The notes beneath the pieces were generated by a model that searched no databases, was not told the DNA's origin, and saw only the letters and a list, made by a program, of their open reading frames with translations. From assembly GCF_023546765.1 (NCBI RefSeq), contig NZ_CP097484.1, positions 1,119,501 to 1,183,500 on the forward strand: a stretch of DNA of 64,000 nt, given 5' to 3'. Source of the stretch: Methylobacterium tardum. GTDB lineage: Bacteria > Pseudomonadota > Alphaproteobacteria > Rhizobiales > Beijerinckiaceae. Made by a program: the position numbers and the translations under genes. Of the stretch, positions 29,414-38,032 are shown one piece after another (the stretch's first letter is position 1; each line of letters starts with the position of its first letter).

Positions 29414-29451
29414 CCTCTCACTCAGCCCGGTCCAAAATACCGGTCAGGTCA

Positions 29452-30155
29452 GGATGACATGGCCTCCGCGGTACGGCGGAATGGTTGTCGAACCGCAAAT
29501 ATCCGCTCGGCCCCGCCTCGATCTGTTCGTGGGGCAGGGAAGCGTCCGATATCACCAGCGCAAGCCGAGCCGATACGCAATGCGACAGCAGATCCAAGGA
29601 AGGGCGCTTCGTAGAAGCTTCAATCTTGAGCGGTTGCGTGCGGCCTCGGTTCACTCAGCTGCTCTGACAGTGCGTGATTGGCTTCCTTTGCGGCTTTCCG
29701 GGGGATCATAACGGCGGAGGCTTTGCCGTCTGCGGCTCGGAAGTGCAGGACGATCGTGTCCTCGCTATCGATACTCTCGGCCCGTGAGAACCACCGCGCC
29801 GAGAGGATGGAAGGCGCTGTGTCCTCTCCCTAGTCACTATCCCTCACATCGAAGGTGCTGCCAGATCTCTTATGCAGATTAGGACAAAACTTTCAGGGCC
29901 TTCACGCCTTCGTGATTGGCAAAAATTCGGTTAAGCAATGAGCGAAGAGTTTGGCCGCGCACGAAAAGGCCCGCGCCGGCGAACCAAGCAGACTAATCTA
30001 GATCTAAGACAAGTCGAAGCAAGAGTCCCAGATCGAGTCCCATTCTAGCTCCGTGCCGAGCCAAGAGCACGACATTTGGCACCCTCCACAGAACATGGTT
30101 AACCCTCGCTTAACCGATGCTCTTCAGCTTCAGCGTGTCCACCACGGGAAGGTAC
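29452..30155. other. Gene-poor stretch after IS3
   Basis: No gene with a normal start is seen. On the minus strand 29620-29829 is open and reads ARWFSRAESIDSEDTIVLHF and then GKASAVMIPRKAAKEANHAL. This looks like a real small protein, but it lacks an ATG/GTG before a TAG, so it may be a truncated gene. The rest shows nothing I can name. Confidence 0.4.
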
Positions 30156-30479
30156 ATGCCGAAGCACATCACCCTCGCGATCCCTCACGGTCTCGGAGCC
30201 GAAGAAGTACGGCGGCGGCTCGATCGGCAGACCGACTGGGCGCTGCGGCGTCTCGAGAAGGAGAACATCTCCGTCGCCATGACGGATTGGTCTCAAGGGG
30301 GCCGGACCTTCACAGCGCGCGCTCTTGGCCAGGACGTCAGCGGCAACGTCGTCGTTGCAGACGATAGCCTGTGGCTCGAAGCAAAAATGCCCTGGACCAT
30401 CGGCGTGTTCGCGCCTGCGATCGAGGCCGTGGCCAAGCACTATGCGGCGCGCCTCCTGGCTCCCGGGGGCGTCGCCTGA
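30156..30479 (+). CDS. Polyhydroxyalkanoate system protein (PHA granule region family)
   Basis: 107 residues from ATG 30156 (MPKHITLAIPHGLG), preceded by a good ribosome site (GGGAAGG). VRRRLDRQTDWALRRL, FTARALGQDVSGNVVV and LEAKMPWTIGVFAPAIEA match the PHA_gran_rgn family of small cytosolic proteins associated with PHA metabolism in alphaproteobacteria. The frame is open from 30117, but the shorter start fits the family. It stands alone between mobile elements. Confidence 0.8.
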   Translation: MPKHITLAIPHGLGAEEVRRRLDRQTDWALRRLEKENISVAMTDWSQGGRTFTARALGQDVSGNVVVADDSLWLEAKMPWTIGVFAPAIEAVAKHYAARLLAPGGVA

Positions 30480-30542
30480 CATGAAGATGCCCGCCGCGGC
30501 TAAGGGCGCGGGACAAAACCGCGGTGAGCGTGTTGGGCGGGC

Positions 30543-31346
30543 ATGTACGCTCTCGTACCCGACGACCTGTGGGCCGTGATCGAGCCGCTTCTGCCGTTTG
30601 AGCCTGAGAAGCCGAAAGGCGGTCGACCGCGCGCCTCGGATCGGGCGGCGCTGGCTGGCATCATCCTGGTTCTGCGCACGGGCATGCAGTGGAAGCACCT
30701 GCCGCGTTCTGAGATAGGCTGCAGCGGCAAGACGAGTTGGTGGCGGCTCGGCACGTGGCAGGCAGCCAGTGTCTGGGCCGCCCTGCACCATGCGATGCTG
30801 GAGCGGCTTCAGGACGCCGATGCGCTCAACTGGTCGCGCGCGGCCCTCGACAGTGCGAGCCTGCCGGCGAAAAAGGGGCTCCGCGACGGGCCTGAACCCG
30901 ACGGATCGAGGCAAGCCGGGGACGAAGCGCCACCTCGTCGTGGACGCCAACGGCACGCCGCTCGGACTGAGGCTGACCGGGGCCAACTGCAACGACAGCC
31001 GGATGCTGGCGGCTACCCTCGACGCGGTCCCGGGGTGCGCACTGGCCGGCGTGGCCGCCCGCGGCGTAGACCCGACAAGCTGCACGCCGACAAGGGCTAC
31101 GATCATCGCCGTTGTCGAGGTGAGTGCCGGGCCCGCAGCATCACACCACGGATCGCTCGACGGGGCATTGAGAGCAGCGAGCACCTCGGCCGCCATCGCT
31201 GGATCGTGGAGCGCACCTTGGCTTGGCTGGCCCGCTTCCGCCGACTGACCATCCGCTACGAGAGACGCGTCGACCTGCATCTCGCATTCACCAGACTCGC
31301 CTGTGTCCTCATCTGCAGGGCACAGATCAACCGGTTTTGTCCCTGA
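30543..31346 (+). pseudogene. IS5-family (IS427-like) transposase, frameshifted twice
   Basis: The N-terminal part VPDDLWAVIEPLLPFEPEKP and ALDSASLPAKKG is in one frame. The centre, GLNPTDRGKPGTKRHLVVDA, is in the next frame (about 30885-31030). The end returns to the first frame: RRRPDKLHADKGYDH, then RIARRGIESSEHLGRHRWIV and ERTLAWLARFRRL. The two compensating shifts near 30888 and 31035 leave an 803-bp open frame that does not encode an active enzyme. Confidence 0.9.
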
Positions 31347-31386
31347 CTCTAAGCCGAGAGGGCGTCGATCATCAGACCTGTACAGC

Positions 31387-31560
31387 TCAGACCGTCACCG
31401 CCTCGACGGCCATATCGGCCCGAAATGCGTCCGGGAGCTCGGCGAAGGCATGGTATCCGGCGGCCTGGGCAGCGACGTCTAATGCCCGATCCGCGGTTTC
31501 GGCCTGCCCTGTCCAGAGGACCTCGCGGCTGCTCTTCTGCCTCATCTGAAAGATGGTCAT
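31387..31560 (-). CDS. Small hypothetical protein (57 aa)
   Basis: MTIFQMRQKSSREVLWTGQA, then ETADRALDVAAQAAGYHAF, ending VEAVTV. The ATG at 31560 is preceded by AAGAGG seven bases upstream, a convincing ribosome site. Acidic, probably cytoplasmic, no known domain recognised. It lies just after the IS5 relic. Confidence 0.5.
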   Translation of the reverse strand: MTIFQMRQKSSREVLWTGQAETADRALDVAAQAAGYHAFAELPDAFRADMAVEAVTV

Positions 31561-31657
31561 AGATACCTCTTGCTGGGCTGGTCGTACTTCGGCGAATAAG
31601 ACGGAAACGACCTACGCAGGTTCCGTAGATGGCCTCCGCGTGCAGCCGGAGGGAGAC

Positions 31658-31698
31658 AAAAAAGCCTCGCGCGGCGGTACCGAGCGGGGCCGAAGGCT
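31658..31698 (-). terminator. Possible intrinsic terminator
   Basis: On the minus strand AGCCT pairs with AGGCT and, inside, CGGC with GCCG, followed directly by TTTTTT. The stem has unpaired bases, so the call is tentative. Confidence 0.35.
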
Positions 31699-31807
31699 AT
31701 TGCACTAGAGATGCTGGGTAGACGCGCGGGCAGCGACGCGGTTCCGATCGGCCGAGCGGCGGTCACTGACGGTCCCCAACCAAACAGCTAGAGGTCCTAG
31801 CGGGCCG

Positions 31808-31831
31808 GGGACGGCATTCCAGTGCCGTCCC
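31808..31831. other. Perfect 9-bp hairpin
   Basis: GGGACGGCA and TGCCGTCCC pair around a 6-nt loop with no T run. It could be a terminator-like or attenuator element. A weak GTG-started minus-strand frame (44 aa, reading NDLFARQRRGTSDASECG) precedes it; I do not call that a gene. Apart from these and the small gene at 31387, nothing is visible in 31347-32038. Confidence 0.35.
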
Positions 31832-32038
31832 TGTTAGCTGCTGGGCGCTGGCAGGACGAGGCGGTGCTTAGGGCCGTCCTTGGAGCCTTCCGGCCTCGCC
31901 TGACCGCACTCAGACGCGTCTGAGGTGCCTCGGCGCTGGCGGGCGAACAAGTCATTTTGGTTTGCGAGCTGCACCGATCGACTGAAGGGAATCCCTGCAA
32001 AAAAGGGAGTCTTCGCGACACTCGGGCAGCAGATTTCT

Positions 32039-32433
32039 CTACTCGCCGCGTCTATCCAACCGCTCGCCTGTGTGGCGGCAAATCACGCCCCCGCCGATCA
32101 GCCGCTTGAACGGGCTCGCCTTGCTACCAGGCAACGGCCTGCGGTGCGGATCGACAATGCCTGCGTGCCGGTCACGAACTCGCCGCACCCGCGCGATCAC
32201 ACCCACGTCCACCACCGTCTTGGCCGCGTGACAGGGCCGGCACAGCACCTGCAGTTCGCCAGCGAGGCATCCTCGGTCAGCGCTGCTGGGACGATATGGT
32301 CGTAGTGGAACCGCCCGGCCTGCAACGCGCACGGACAGCGGCTGCCGTCTGTGAGTACGCCATCGCAGCGCCCATCCGCCCGGGCAAGCGCGGCCCTCTG
32401 TACAGCCTTGCTGAACTCCCGCCGGATCATCAC
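32039..32433 (-). pseudogene. HNH endonuclease, frameshifted
   Basis: MMIRREFSKAVQRAALARAD, CDGVLTDGSRCPC (first zinc Cys pair) and FHYDHIVPAALTEDASLAN are in the first frame. One missing C near 32255 shifts to LQVLCRPCHAAKTVVDVGVI, the second Cys pair and terminal helix. Restored length is about 131 residues. Such HNH proteins accompany terminases in tailed-phage packaging modules. Its start overlaps the stop of the 147-aa gene upstream (ATGA). Confidence 0.85.
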
Positions 32434-32873
32434 GCTGCTCCCGCCGCGGCTCGGATCATCGATCCGCCAAGGTCGGCCGCGACCGCAGAGCGCTCAGGCG
32501 CAGTCTCGGCCAAACGGTAGGCATGCAACTCACGAGCGCCGAGCCTGGCACAGGTGGCAAGCCACCCGAGGAACCCGGGATCTCCGACCTCGCAGGCCCG
32601 TGCACCGACAATCGAGGCTTGGCCTCGTTCATCCCTGCACACAGCGAGGACGACAGCTGCGCTCTCGGCGACGAGATCTGGGGTGTCGAGTGGCTGGACC
32701 ACGACGACGTAGCGCCGGCTGGAGTGTCCGCGCCATGCGCTCATCGCGAGGACCGGCGCGCCACGTAAGCCGGTGCTCGTGCGCAGGCGCTCCTCACGCA
32801 CAGGGTGCCGGATGGCACGGTCAGCCTTCAGCTCGCGCAAGGCGGCGGCCCAGGAGATGCTGCGATTGGACAT
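32430..32873 (-). CDS. Hypothetical phage-region protein (147 aa)
   Basis: MSNRSISWAAALRELKADRA then RRYVVVVQPLDTPDLVAESA and VGDPGFLGWLATCARLGARE. ATG 32873 is chosen because the longer frame upstream is low-complexity. No domain recognised. It is coupled to the HNH gene by an ATGA overlap, so it belongs to the phage block. The 515 bp upstream contain only a possible 52-aa gene. Confidence 0.55.
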   Translation of the reverse strand: MSNRSISWAAALRELKADRAIRHPVREERLRTSTGLRGAPVLAMSAWRGHSSRRYVVVVQPLDTPDLVAESAAVVLAVCRDERGQASIVGARACEVGDPGFLGWLATCARLGARELHAYRLAETAPERSAVAADLGGSMIRAAAGAA

Positions 32874-33212
32874 TGCCGCCCTCACGCCTGGAGAGAGTGG
32901 CATAGCGCAAAGCGTGCGCGTGCGGCTGCTAGCCCACGTCGTGATGGCGACTGCGCTCCCCAACCGGGGGAGGGCAGGGGGCAGCTCTGTATTGAGGTGT
33001 CGGTGTGCATAGTGGCGCGCCTTGAGCTCTCGGCAGGATCCAGCCCCGCCACTGCCCTGGCCCCGCGTGCGGCTCGATGAGCCTGCGGGGGGACGCAATT
33101 CTCAGGGCGACGATGCCTATTTCGGCCGGCGCACCTCAGCCCGGAGCTATGGAGGTGCTCGTCTAGCCCTATCCTCGTCGCTGGGGCCCAGAGCCGACAG
33201 CGACGCGGCGTC

Positions 33213-33371
33213 TCACCCCGGAGCTTCAAAGTTAAAGGCCGCGCGGTCGTTCTCACTCGGCACTTCAGCCGCAGCGCAGGTCGCAACGCTTGGCATCACC
33301 GTGCTCGTGCCGGCTTGGCCCACGCCGCGCGTGAACTGACGGACAACTCCGGTTAAACCAAGCTTGCTCAT
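33213..33371 (-). CDS. Possible small protein (52 aa) after terminase
   Basis: MSKLGLTGVVRQFTRGVGQA then VATCAAAEVPSENDRAAFNF. The ATG at 33371 lies 17 bp after the terminase stop with GGCGGGA upstream as a ribosome site. Spacing and site favour a real gene; length and lack of a known domain do not. Confidence 0.4.
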   Translation of the reverse strand: MSKLGLTGVVRQFTRGVGQAGTSTVMPSVATCAAAEVPSENDRAAFNFEAPG

Positions 33372-33388
33372 AATTGTCCCGCCGCGCT

Positions 33389-35005
33389 TCAGCTGGCTAA
33401 CTGCTTCGTTGCACGACCATTCACGCTCCTTTCGCGGCAGCAGTCCAGTCGAAACCGGGCGTTGCCGTGGATTATTCTGGAGTTGGCGATCCGAACGCCG
33501 AGAACATCCGCATCCTCCGGAGGAAGCAGGTCAGCCCGCACTGATGAAATCGAATCAGCGGCGCTCGACATCTCTGCGCACGAGGTTCCGGCGCTGCAGC
33601 GGGGAGGAGGCAGGGCGCGAGCGGTGAGGTAATCGAGCGCCTGCGAGGTGCTGTCCACCTGATCGTCGTGTCGGCCGTTCGGAAAAGCCATCAGCTCGGC
33701 GATGTAGGCGGCGAGCCACGGAGCATCGGATGGCAGGTGGACCTGTCCAGCCTCAAACCGAGCAGCCTGAGCCAGGAGCCGGGCCTCCTTATCATAGCGC
33801 GAGCGATGAAGGAGCGTCGACAAGTCTCCCGTCCGGCGCAGATCCTGATGGAGGGCACGCCCGAGCTCCGTATCCTCGATCAGGGTAGCGTTCGCCCTCC
33901 AATGCCGGCTCAAGCTCACGATTTCTCGACGCAATTCGGGTGCCTCGAGACGCTCGCGCACGATATCGAGCAGGTAGTAGTCTAATCCCAGCACACCCCA
34001 GACCGTGCCGGCCGACCAGTCGCTCGCCTCTCCTAGGGTCGAGGCGGTATCCCAAGAGACCACCACGCGCTCGAAGGTTTCCGGATCCTCCCCATCCTCG
34101 TAGAAGCGCAGCCAATCCCGGCGGATCACGTTGCCCTCGGCCGGCACCGGTGCCTGTTGATACTGGGCGCTGAAGGTCAGGGTGCCGAGTTGGCGGCGCA
34201 GCCCCTCCAGCACGTCCAGGGGCTCACGCCCAGGTTGCAGCACCTCACCACGCGACCGCGAGTAGACACCATCCGGTCTGTCGCTCAGCTGAAACGACTC
34301 GGCCCGGACGGCGATCGCCGGAAGCTCCACCACCTCCCACTCCTCCGGAGCTCGCTCGCGGAGATGCCCGCACAAGTCATCGTCGTGCAGACGCTGCATC
34401 ACGATCACGATCGCGCCGTTGGCCTTGTCGTTCAGGCGCGAGACCAGCGTGCCTTCGTAGAATTCAATCACCCGCCGCCGCTCGGCTGCTGAGAAGGCAT
34501 CGATCGCCTTCATCGGATCGTCGATGAGGATGATGTCAGCGCCGCGCCCGGTCAGGCTGCCGCCGAGCCCGACCGCCAGCCGGCCGCCGCGCCGTGTGGT
34601 GGTAAGCTCCATATCGCGTTGCCGGCCCGGGACCAGACGGCAGTCGGGGAACAGCTCCTGAAACCACGCGCTCTCCATAACGGTGCGTGTGTCTTGTGAG
34701 AGCTTTCGCGCGAGATCAGCGGCGTACGAGACCGCGATGATCCGGCGGCTCGGCGCGTGACCGAGGAACCAAGCCGAGAAAGCCACCGAGACGGCGATGG
34801 ACTTCATCGATCGCGGCGGCACGTTGATGATCAACCGCTTGATGTCGCCACGCGCGATGCGCTTGAGCTGCCAAGCGAGATGATCGTGGTGCCAGCTGTG
34901 TTGGTAGGGTGTCCCAGGCTCAAGAGCCTGGAACGTCCGATGTATGAAGGCGGTCAGTTCGGTGCGCAGGACCGCCCGTAAAATGCGAGCCGGATCAGTC
35001 ATCAC
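33389..35005 (-). CDS. terL: Phage terminase large subunit
   Basis: 538 residues. ATPase: NVPPRSMKSIAVSVAFSAWF (Walker A with RSMKS, common in this group), IILIDDPMKA (Walker B) and VIVMQRLHDDDLCGHL (coupling motif). Nuclease: VVVSWDTASTLGEASDWSAG with its acidic residues and HDDQVDSTSQALDYL near the end. It pumps DNA into the prohead. A tail of ~65 residues after DYL is unusual and may be read-through into foreign sequence. It overlaps the DUF5681 gene by a few bases; either of two adjacent ATGs (35005 or 35002) could start it. Confidence 0.92.
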   Translation of the reverse strand: MMTDPARILRAVLRTELTAFIHRTFQALEPGTPYQHSWHHDHLAWQLKRIARGDIKRLIINVPPRSMKSIAVSVAFSAWFLGHAPSRRIIAVSYAADLARKLSQDTRTVMESAWFQELFPDCRLVPGRQRDMELTTTRRGGRLAVGLGGSLTGRGADIILIDDPMKAIDAFSAAERRRVIEFYEGTLVSRLNDKANGAIVIVMQRLHDDDLCGHLRERAPEEWEVVELPAIAVRAESFQLSDRPDGVYSRSRGEVLQPGREPLDVLEGLRRQLGTLTFSAQYQQAPVPAEGNVIRRDWLRFYEDGEDPETFERVVVSWDTASTLGEASDWSAGTVWGVLGLDYYLLDIVRERLEAPELRREIVSLSRHWRANATLIEDTELGRALHQDLRRTGDLSTLLHRSRYDKEARLLAQAARFEAGQVHLPSDAPWLAAYIAELMAFPNGRHDDQVDSTSQALDYLTARALPPPRCSAGTSCAEMSSAADSISSVRADLLPPEDADVLGVRIANSRIIHGNARFRLDCCRERSVNGRATKQLAS

Positions 35006-35453
35006 TCCCGCCCGTCTGGTCGGGACCGGGCGGCTCCTGCGAATCCTGGCCCTGAGTGCCGCGACTCCTTCTGTTCAACGCATCCGTGAACCGACGGAGG
35101 ATCGCATCATCATCTTGCGCACGATCGACAGCGATCCGAATTTCGGGGGCATCAGCAGCGATGCGCGCGGCGTAAGAAAAGATCTTTTCTATCACAGCAG
35201 CATCTTTGTTTAAGCCCTGCTGAACCCAAACTCGGATCAGAGCCCTCACGATGCTAATCTGCTTACGACCTCCACCTACGCTGATGGCCAGCGTGCGCTC
35301 AAAGAGTTCCGCGTAGCACAAATTCCGGATCGTCTCACGATTAAGGCTGCCGCGTGGCCGCCCACGCGGATCTCCAGATTTGCCTTTCGTAAAGCGGTAC
35401 TTGCGCGGCGGGTGCCCAGGGCCGACTTTCTCACCGTCTTGACTATCGCTCAT
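34995..35453 (-). CDS. DUF5681 domain protein, terminase-associated
   Basis: 152 residues from ATG 35453 (MSDSQDGEKVGPGH). YRFTKGKSGDPRGRPRGSLN is the DUF5681 signature; a helical region follows and the tail is Gln/Asp-rich. Proteins of this family usually stand just upstream of terL and are thought to act as small-terminase-like partners (inference from context). The frame is open to 35531, but the signature and a typical start favour 35453. Confidence 0.8.
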   Translation of the reverse strand: MSDSQDGEKVGPGHPPRKYRFTKGKSGDPRGRPRGSLNRETIRNLCYAELFERTLAISVGGGRKQISIVRALIRVWVQQGLNKDAAVIEKIFSYAARIAADAPEIRIAVDRAQDDDAILRRFTDALNRRSRGTQGQDSQEPPGPDQTGGSDD

Positions 35454-35873
35454 CCTAAGATCTCCGGCACTTTTAGCGTCGAGAAGCGCCCTGAACACGT
35501 GCATCGACATCCCATTACGTCTCACCCCCATAACGAGGGGGTTTCAGACGCCTTTGGAATGCTGCTCGCGCGGTGCGCTGCAAATTTCCCGACAGGCCAG
35601 ATGAGCGAAGCTTGGTCTTGACACCCACTCAACAAGGTTAACGCGGCGATAATTGGAAATTTTCTGGCAAAAGCGCAACCCACCATGGTTGCGACATCTT
35701 AAAGCACAGCACAGATTCTGCGCTAAGTACTGTCGATCTCTCCCGAGCCGACGCTTGCGTCGAACCCTCCAGTTTGTGGCGCGCCGATGCGTCCAGGAAG
35801 GGTATGCAGCTGTGCATGCGGCTTCTGCAGAGAGACGGAAACACCTCGTCGCGCGGACTGCCCCATAAATCTG
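35454..35873. other. Intergenic, no gene seen
   Basis: About 420 bp between the frameshifted methyltransferase stop and the DUF5681 start, more AT-rich than the flanks. I see no convincing coding frame or RNA. A TTGACA at about 35616 on the plus strand has no matching -10. Confidence 0.5.
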
Positions 35874-37402
35874 TCAGAGAACGCGTGTGCGAACGCGTCT
35901 GCGGGGCGGGGACGCCGCGGATGGTGTCTTCTCGGACGCCAACGACGCCGCAGGTCCGCTCGACTCCGAGGAGCTCAACAGCGCGCACGCGTCACGTGAA
36001 TTCTGATCCGCTCGCCGGGTAGGCCCATGAAGCCAATCATCGAGACTCGCCCCGGTCTCCTCACAGACCGCCGTGCGCCCCGTCATCCGTTCCCACCGGC
36101 GGATCGCGACCTGCGCGTACCGTGGCTCAATCTCGACGGCCCGCACCCGCCTCCCGACCTGCTCCCCGGCCAAGATGGTCGTGCCGGAACCTACGAACGT
36201 GTCGAGCACCACCGCCCCGGATCGTGTGACGTCTTTCAAAGCGTCTGCAACCAGTTGCAAAGGCTTCACGGTCGGATGAGCGGCCAGGTGCGCCAACCGC
36301 TCTGCGCCGAAACCATTGGCGCCGGGATAGGTCCAGACGTTCGACCGATTGCGGCCATACCGCCCCATCTGGACGTTGTCGCGGTGACGTGCCTCGCCGA
36401 CCCGGAAAACGCCGATCAACTCGTGCTGGTTGCGATAGAGACCACCCTGACCAGCATTGGTCTTGTTCCAGACGACGAGGTTGAGGTAGGCGCCGTAAAC
36501 GCTGGATGCCGCTTGAAGCAAGTCTTGCACATGCCGCCAATCAATGCAGGCGAAATGCACGGCCCCCGGTGCCGAAACGCGCGCCACATTTCCCAGCGCG
36601 GCGGATAGAAACGCGACATACTCCTTCTGGCTCATCTCACCAGAGGCAAACACAAAATCCGGGTGCCGCACCTTTCCGCGCGTGCTGAGCTCCGCCTGCG
36701 CGAGATTGTACGGTACATCGAGGAAGGCACACTCGGCCGCAGTCTCCGCCATCAGCCGATCCAGCAGGGACGTATCCCGTGCGTCGCCGACAGCGAGGCG
36801 ATGTTCCCCAGCTGAAGCAGGTCTCCCGGGCGCAGGACGAGAGGCTCCTGCAGCAGCGCAGGATCAACGTCGTCATCGGCCTCGACCTGGTCCGCGAAAT
36901 CGAGGGTTAAAGCGTCGAATTCAGCGATCTCGAAGCCCGTATCGGAAATCTCGAAGCCGGCATCCTGAAGGAGGACCGTCAGCTCCGGAATCTGTTTGGC
37001 GAGCCGTTGCCGGTCGAGCCGCGCATCCTCGCCGATGCGGTTGTCAGACAGCAGGAACGCACGCTTCCGCGCCTCTGATAGCCCGAAGACCTGCACAATC
37101 GGTATCGATTCCGATCCCGCACGCACGGCCTCGACCCGAGCATGGCCGGAGAGGATCGTGTAGTCCTCGTCGACGATCACCGGGGCGAGGGGACCTGCCA
37201 CCTCGATGGCACGTGTGAGCTTCTTGATCTGCTGTTTGGGATGAACGCGAACGGCGGCCGGGTTGGATTTGAGCGTGCTGCAGGGGCACAGGCCGTATCG
37301 CGCCTCGATGCCCGGTCCAATCTCGATCCGAGGGGCGCTGTCGAGAGGGAGTGCGTTAGACTGAGCTGTTAACGTCGCAAGCTTCGATGTCGATGCTGGC
37401 AT
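35874..37402 (-). pseudogene. ParB-domain/DNA methyltransferase fusion, frameshifted
   Basis: The first part, from ATG 37402 (MPASTSKLATLTAQ), has a ParB-like nuclease domain: VHPKQQIKKLTRAIEV, LAPVIVDEDYTILSGHARVE and LSDNRIGEDARLD. It reads on to LVLRPGDLLQLG. One missing G near 36812 breaks it. The other frame continues EHRLAVGDARDTSLLDRLMA and then a beta-class adenine/cytosine-N4 methylase: FLDVPYNLAQ (motif IV, D-V-P-Y), then VLDTFVGSGTTILAGEQVG (motif I). Such ParB-MTase fusions are common in phages and protect DNA. Restored length is about 509 residues. Confidence 0.87.
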
Positions 37403-37821
37403 TGTAGGCCTCCAAATTGGAGACCGTGGGCAAGGCAACCGCGCAACGACCATCGACTTTCCCCGCTCGCGCGACGCGCGTGGCTCCTGGGGAATTGTCG
37501 AAGCCGCTGCGGCATGTGGAAGGCTGCCGCCGCTAAACTTTGGTGAAGCACAGCTACCGATTGCAATCGGTCGCCTGTGAGTACTCGTCGATATGACGAG
37601 CAACGCCAACTTAGATCTGCACCTGAGACGTTTCAAGACCTACCGTCTTTGGAACATAACAAGAACATGCTTCGTGAGCACGTCGGCTCTGGCGTAGGCG
37701 TAACAGCGCTTTGAGCGGCCGAATCATAAGAACCAACGTACCGTAAGTGGATACCGGGAGCGCGGATGCCTTCCCTGTTTTTCTCCCTGGTGCAGGGAGG
37801 GGGAGGCCTCGTGTACCGCAC

Positions 37822-37948
37822 CACGGGCGGAGCAGGCCGGTCCGCTGTCCGGCCGCGGCGTTCTGGCGGTCGAGAGGCGGCGGACCCGGCGTCGAGCCCC
37901 ATTCACTCCACAACCTGATCGTCCCCCGCGAAGGCGAGCCGGCGCAGG
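37822..37948. repeat. 127-bp direct repeat, copy 1
   Basis: Aligns without gaps to 39507-39633 at about 87% identity. Copy 2 contains the last 15 codons and stop of the MocR gene; copy 1 lies alone in front of the ugd stop. Their spacing (1685 bp) brackets ugd exactly. Confidence 0.88.
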
Positions 37949-38032
37949 TTCCTAAGACACCCGCCGCCGAGCTGGCACTGCCCCGCGCCCGATATCGCGC
38001 GCCGATGGCAGGCCCCCGGCAGCAAGCCGTCC

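Larger units (their letters stand above)
25162..29451 (+). mobile_element. IS3-family element interrupted by two IS110-type elements
   Basis: The outer ends are imperfect inverted repeats: TGATCTGACCGG with TTTGGACCGGGCTGATTGAG on the left (25162-25200) and TGACCTGACCGG with TTTGGACCGGGCTGAGTGAG read inward on the right (ends 29451). The transposase genes are split into 25228-25508, 26888-27445 and 29106-29413. The gaps are filled by one IS110 element at about 25508-26887 and another at about 27446-29105. The 3-bp flanks differ, so no target duplication remains. Confidence 0.88.

Noticed and set aside
35616..35650. TTGACA box as a promoter
   Set aside because: No -10 element at 16-18 bp and no plus-strand gene follows.
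37402..37636. N-terminal extension of the ParB-methyltransferase
   Set aside because: The residues before 37402 are low-complexity and unlike ParB proteins; the ATG at 37402 fits the family.
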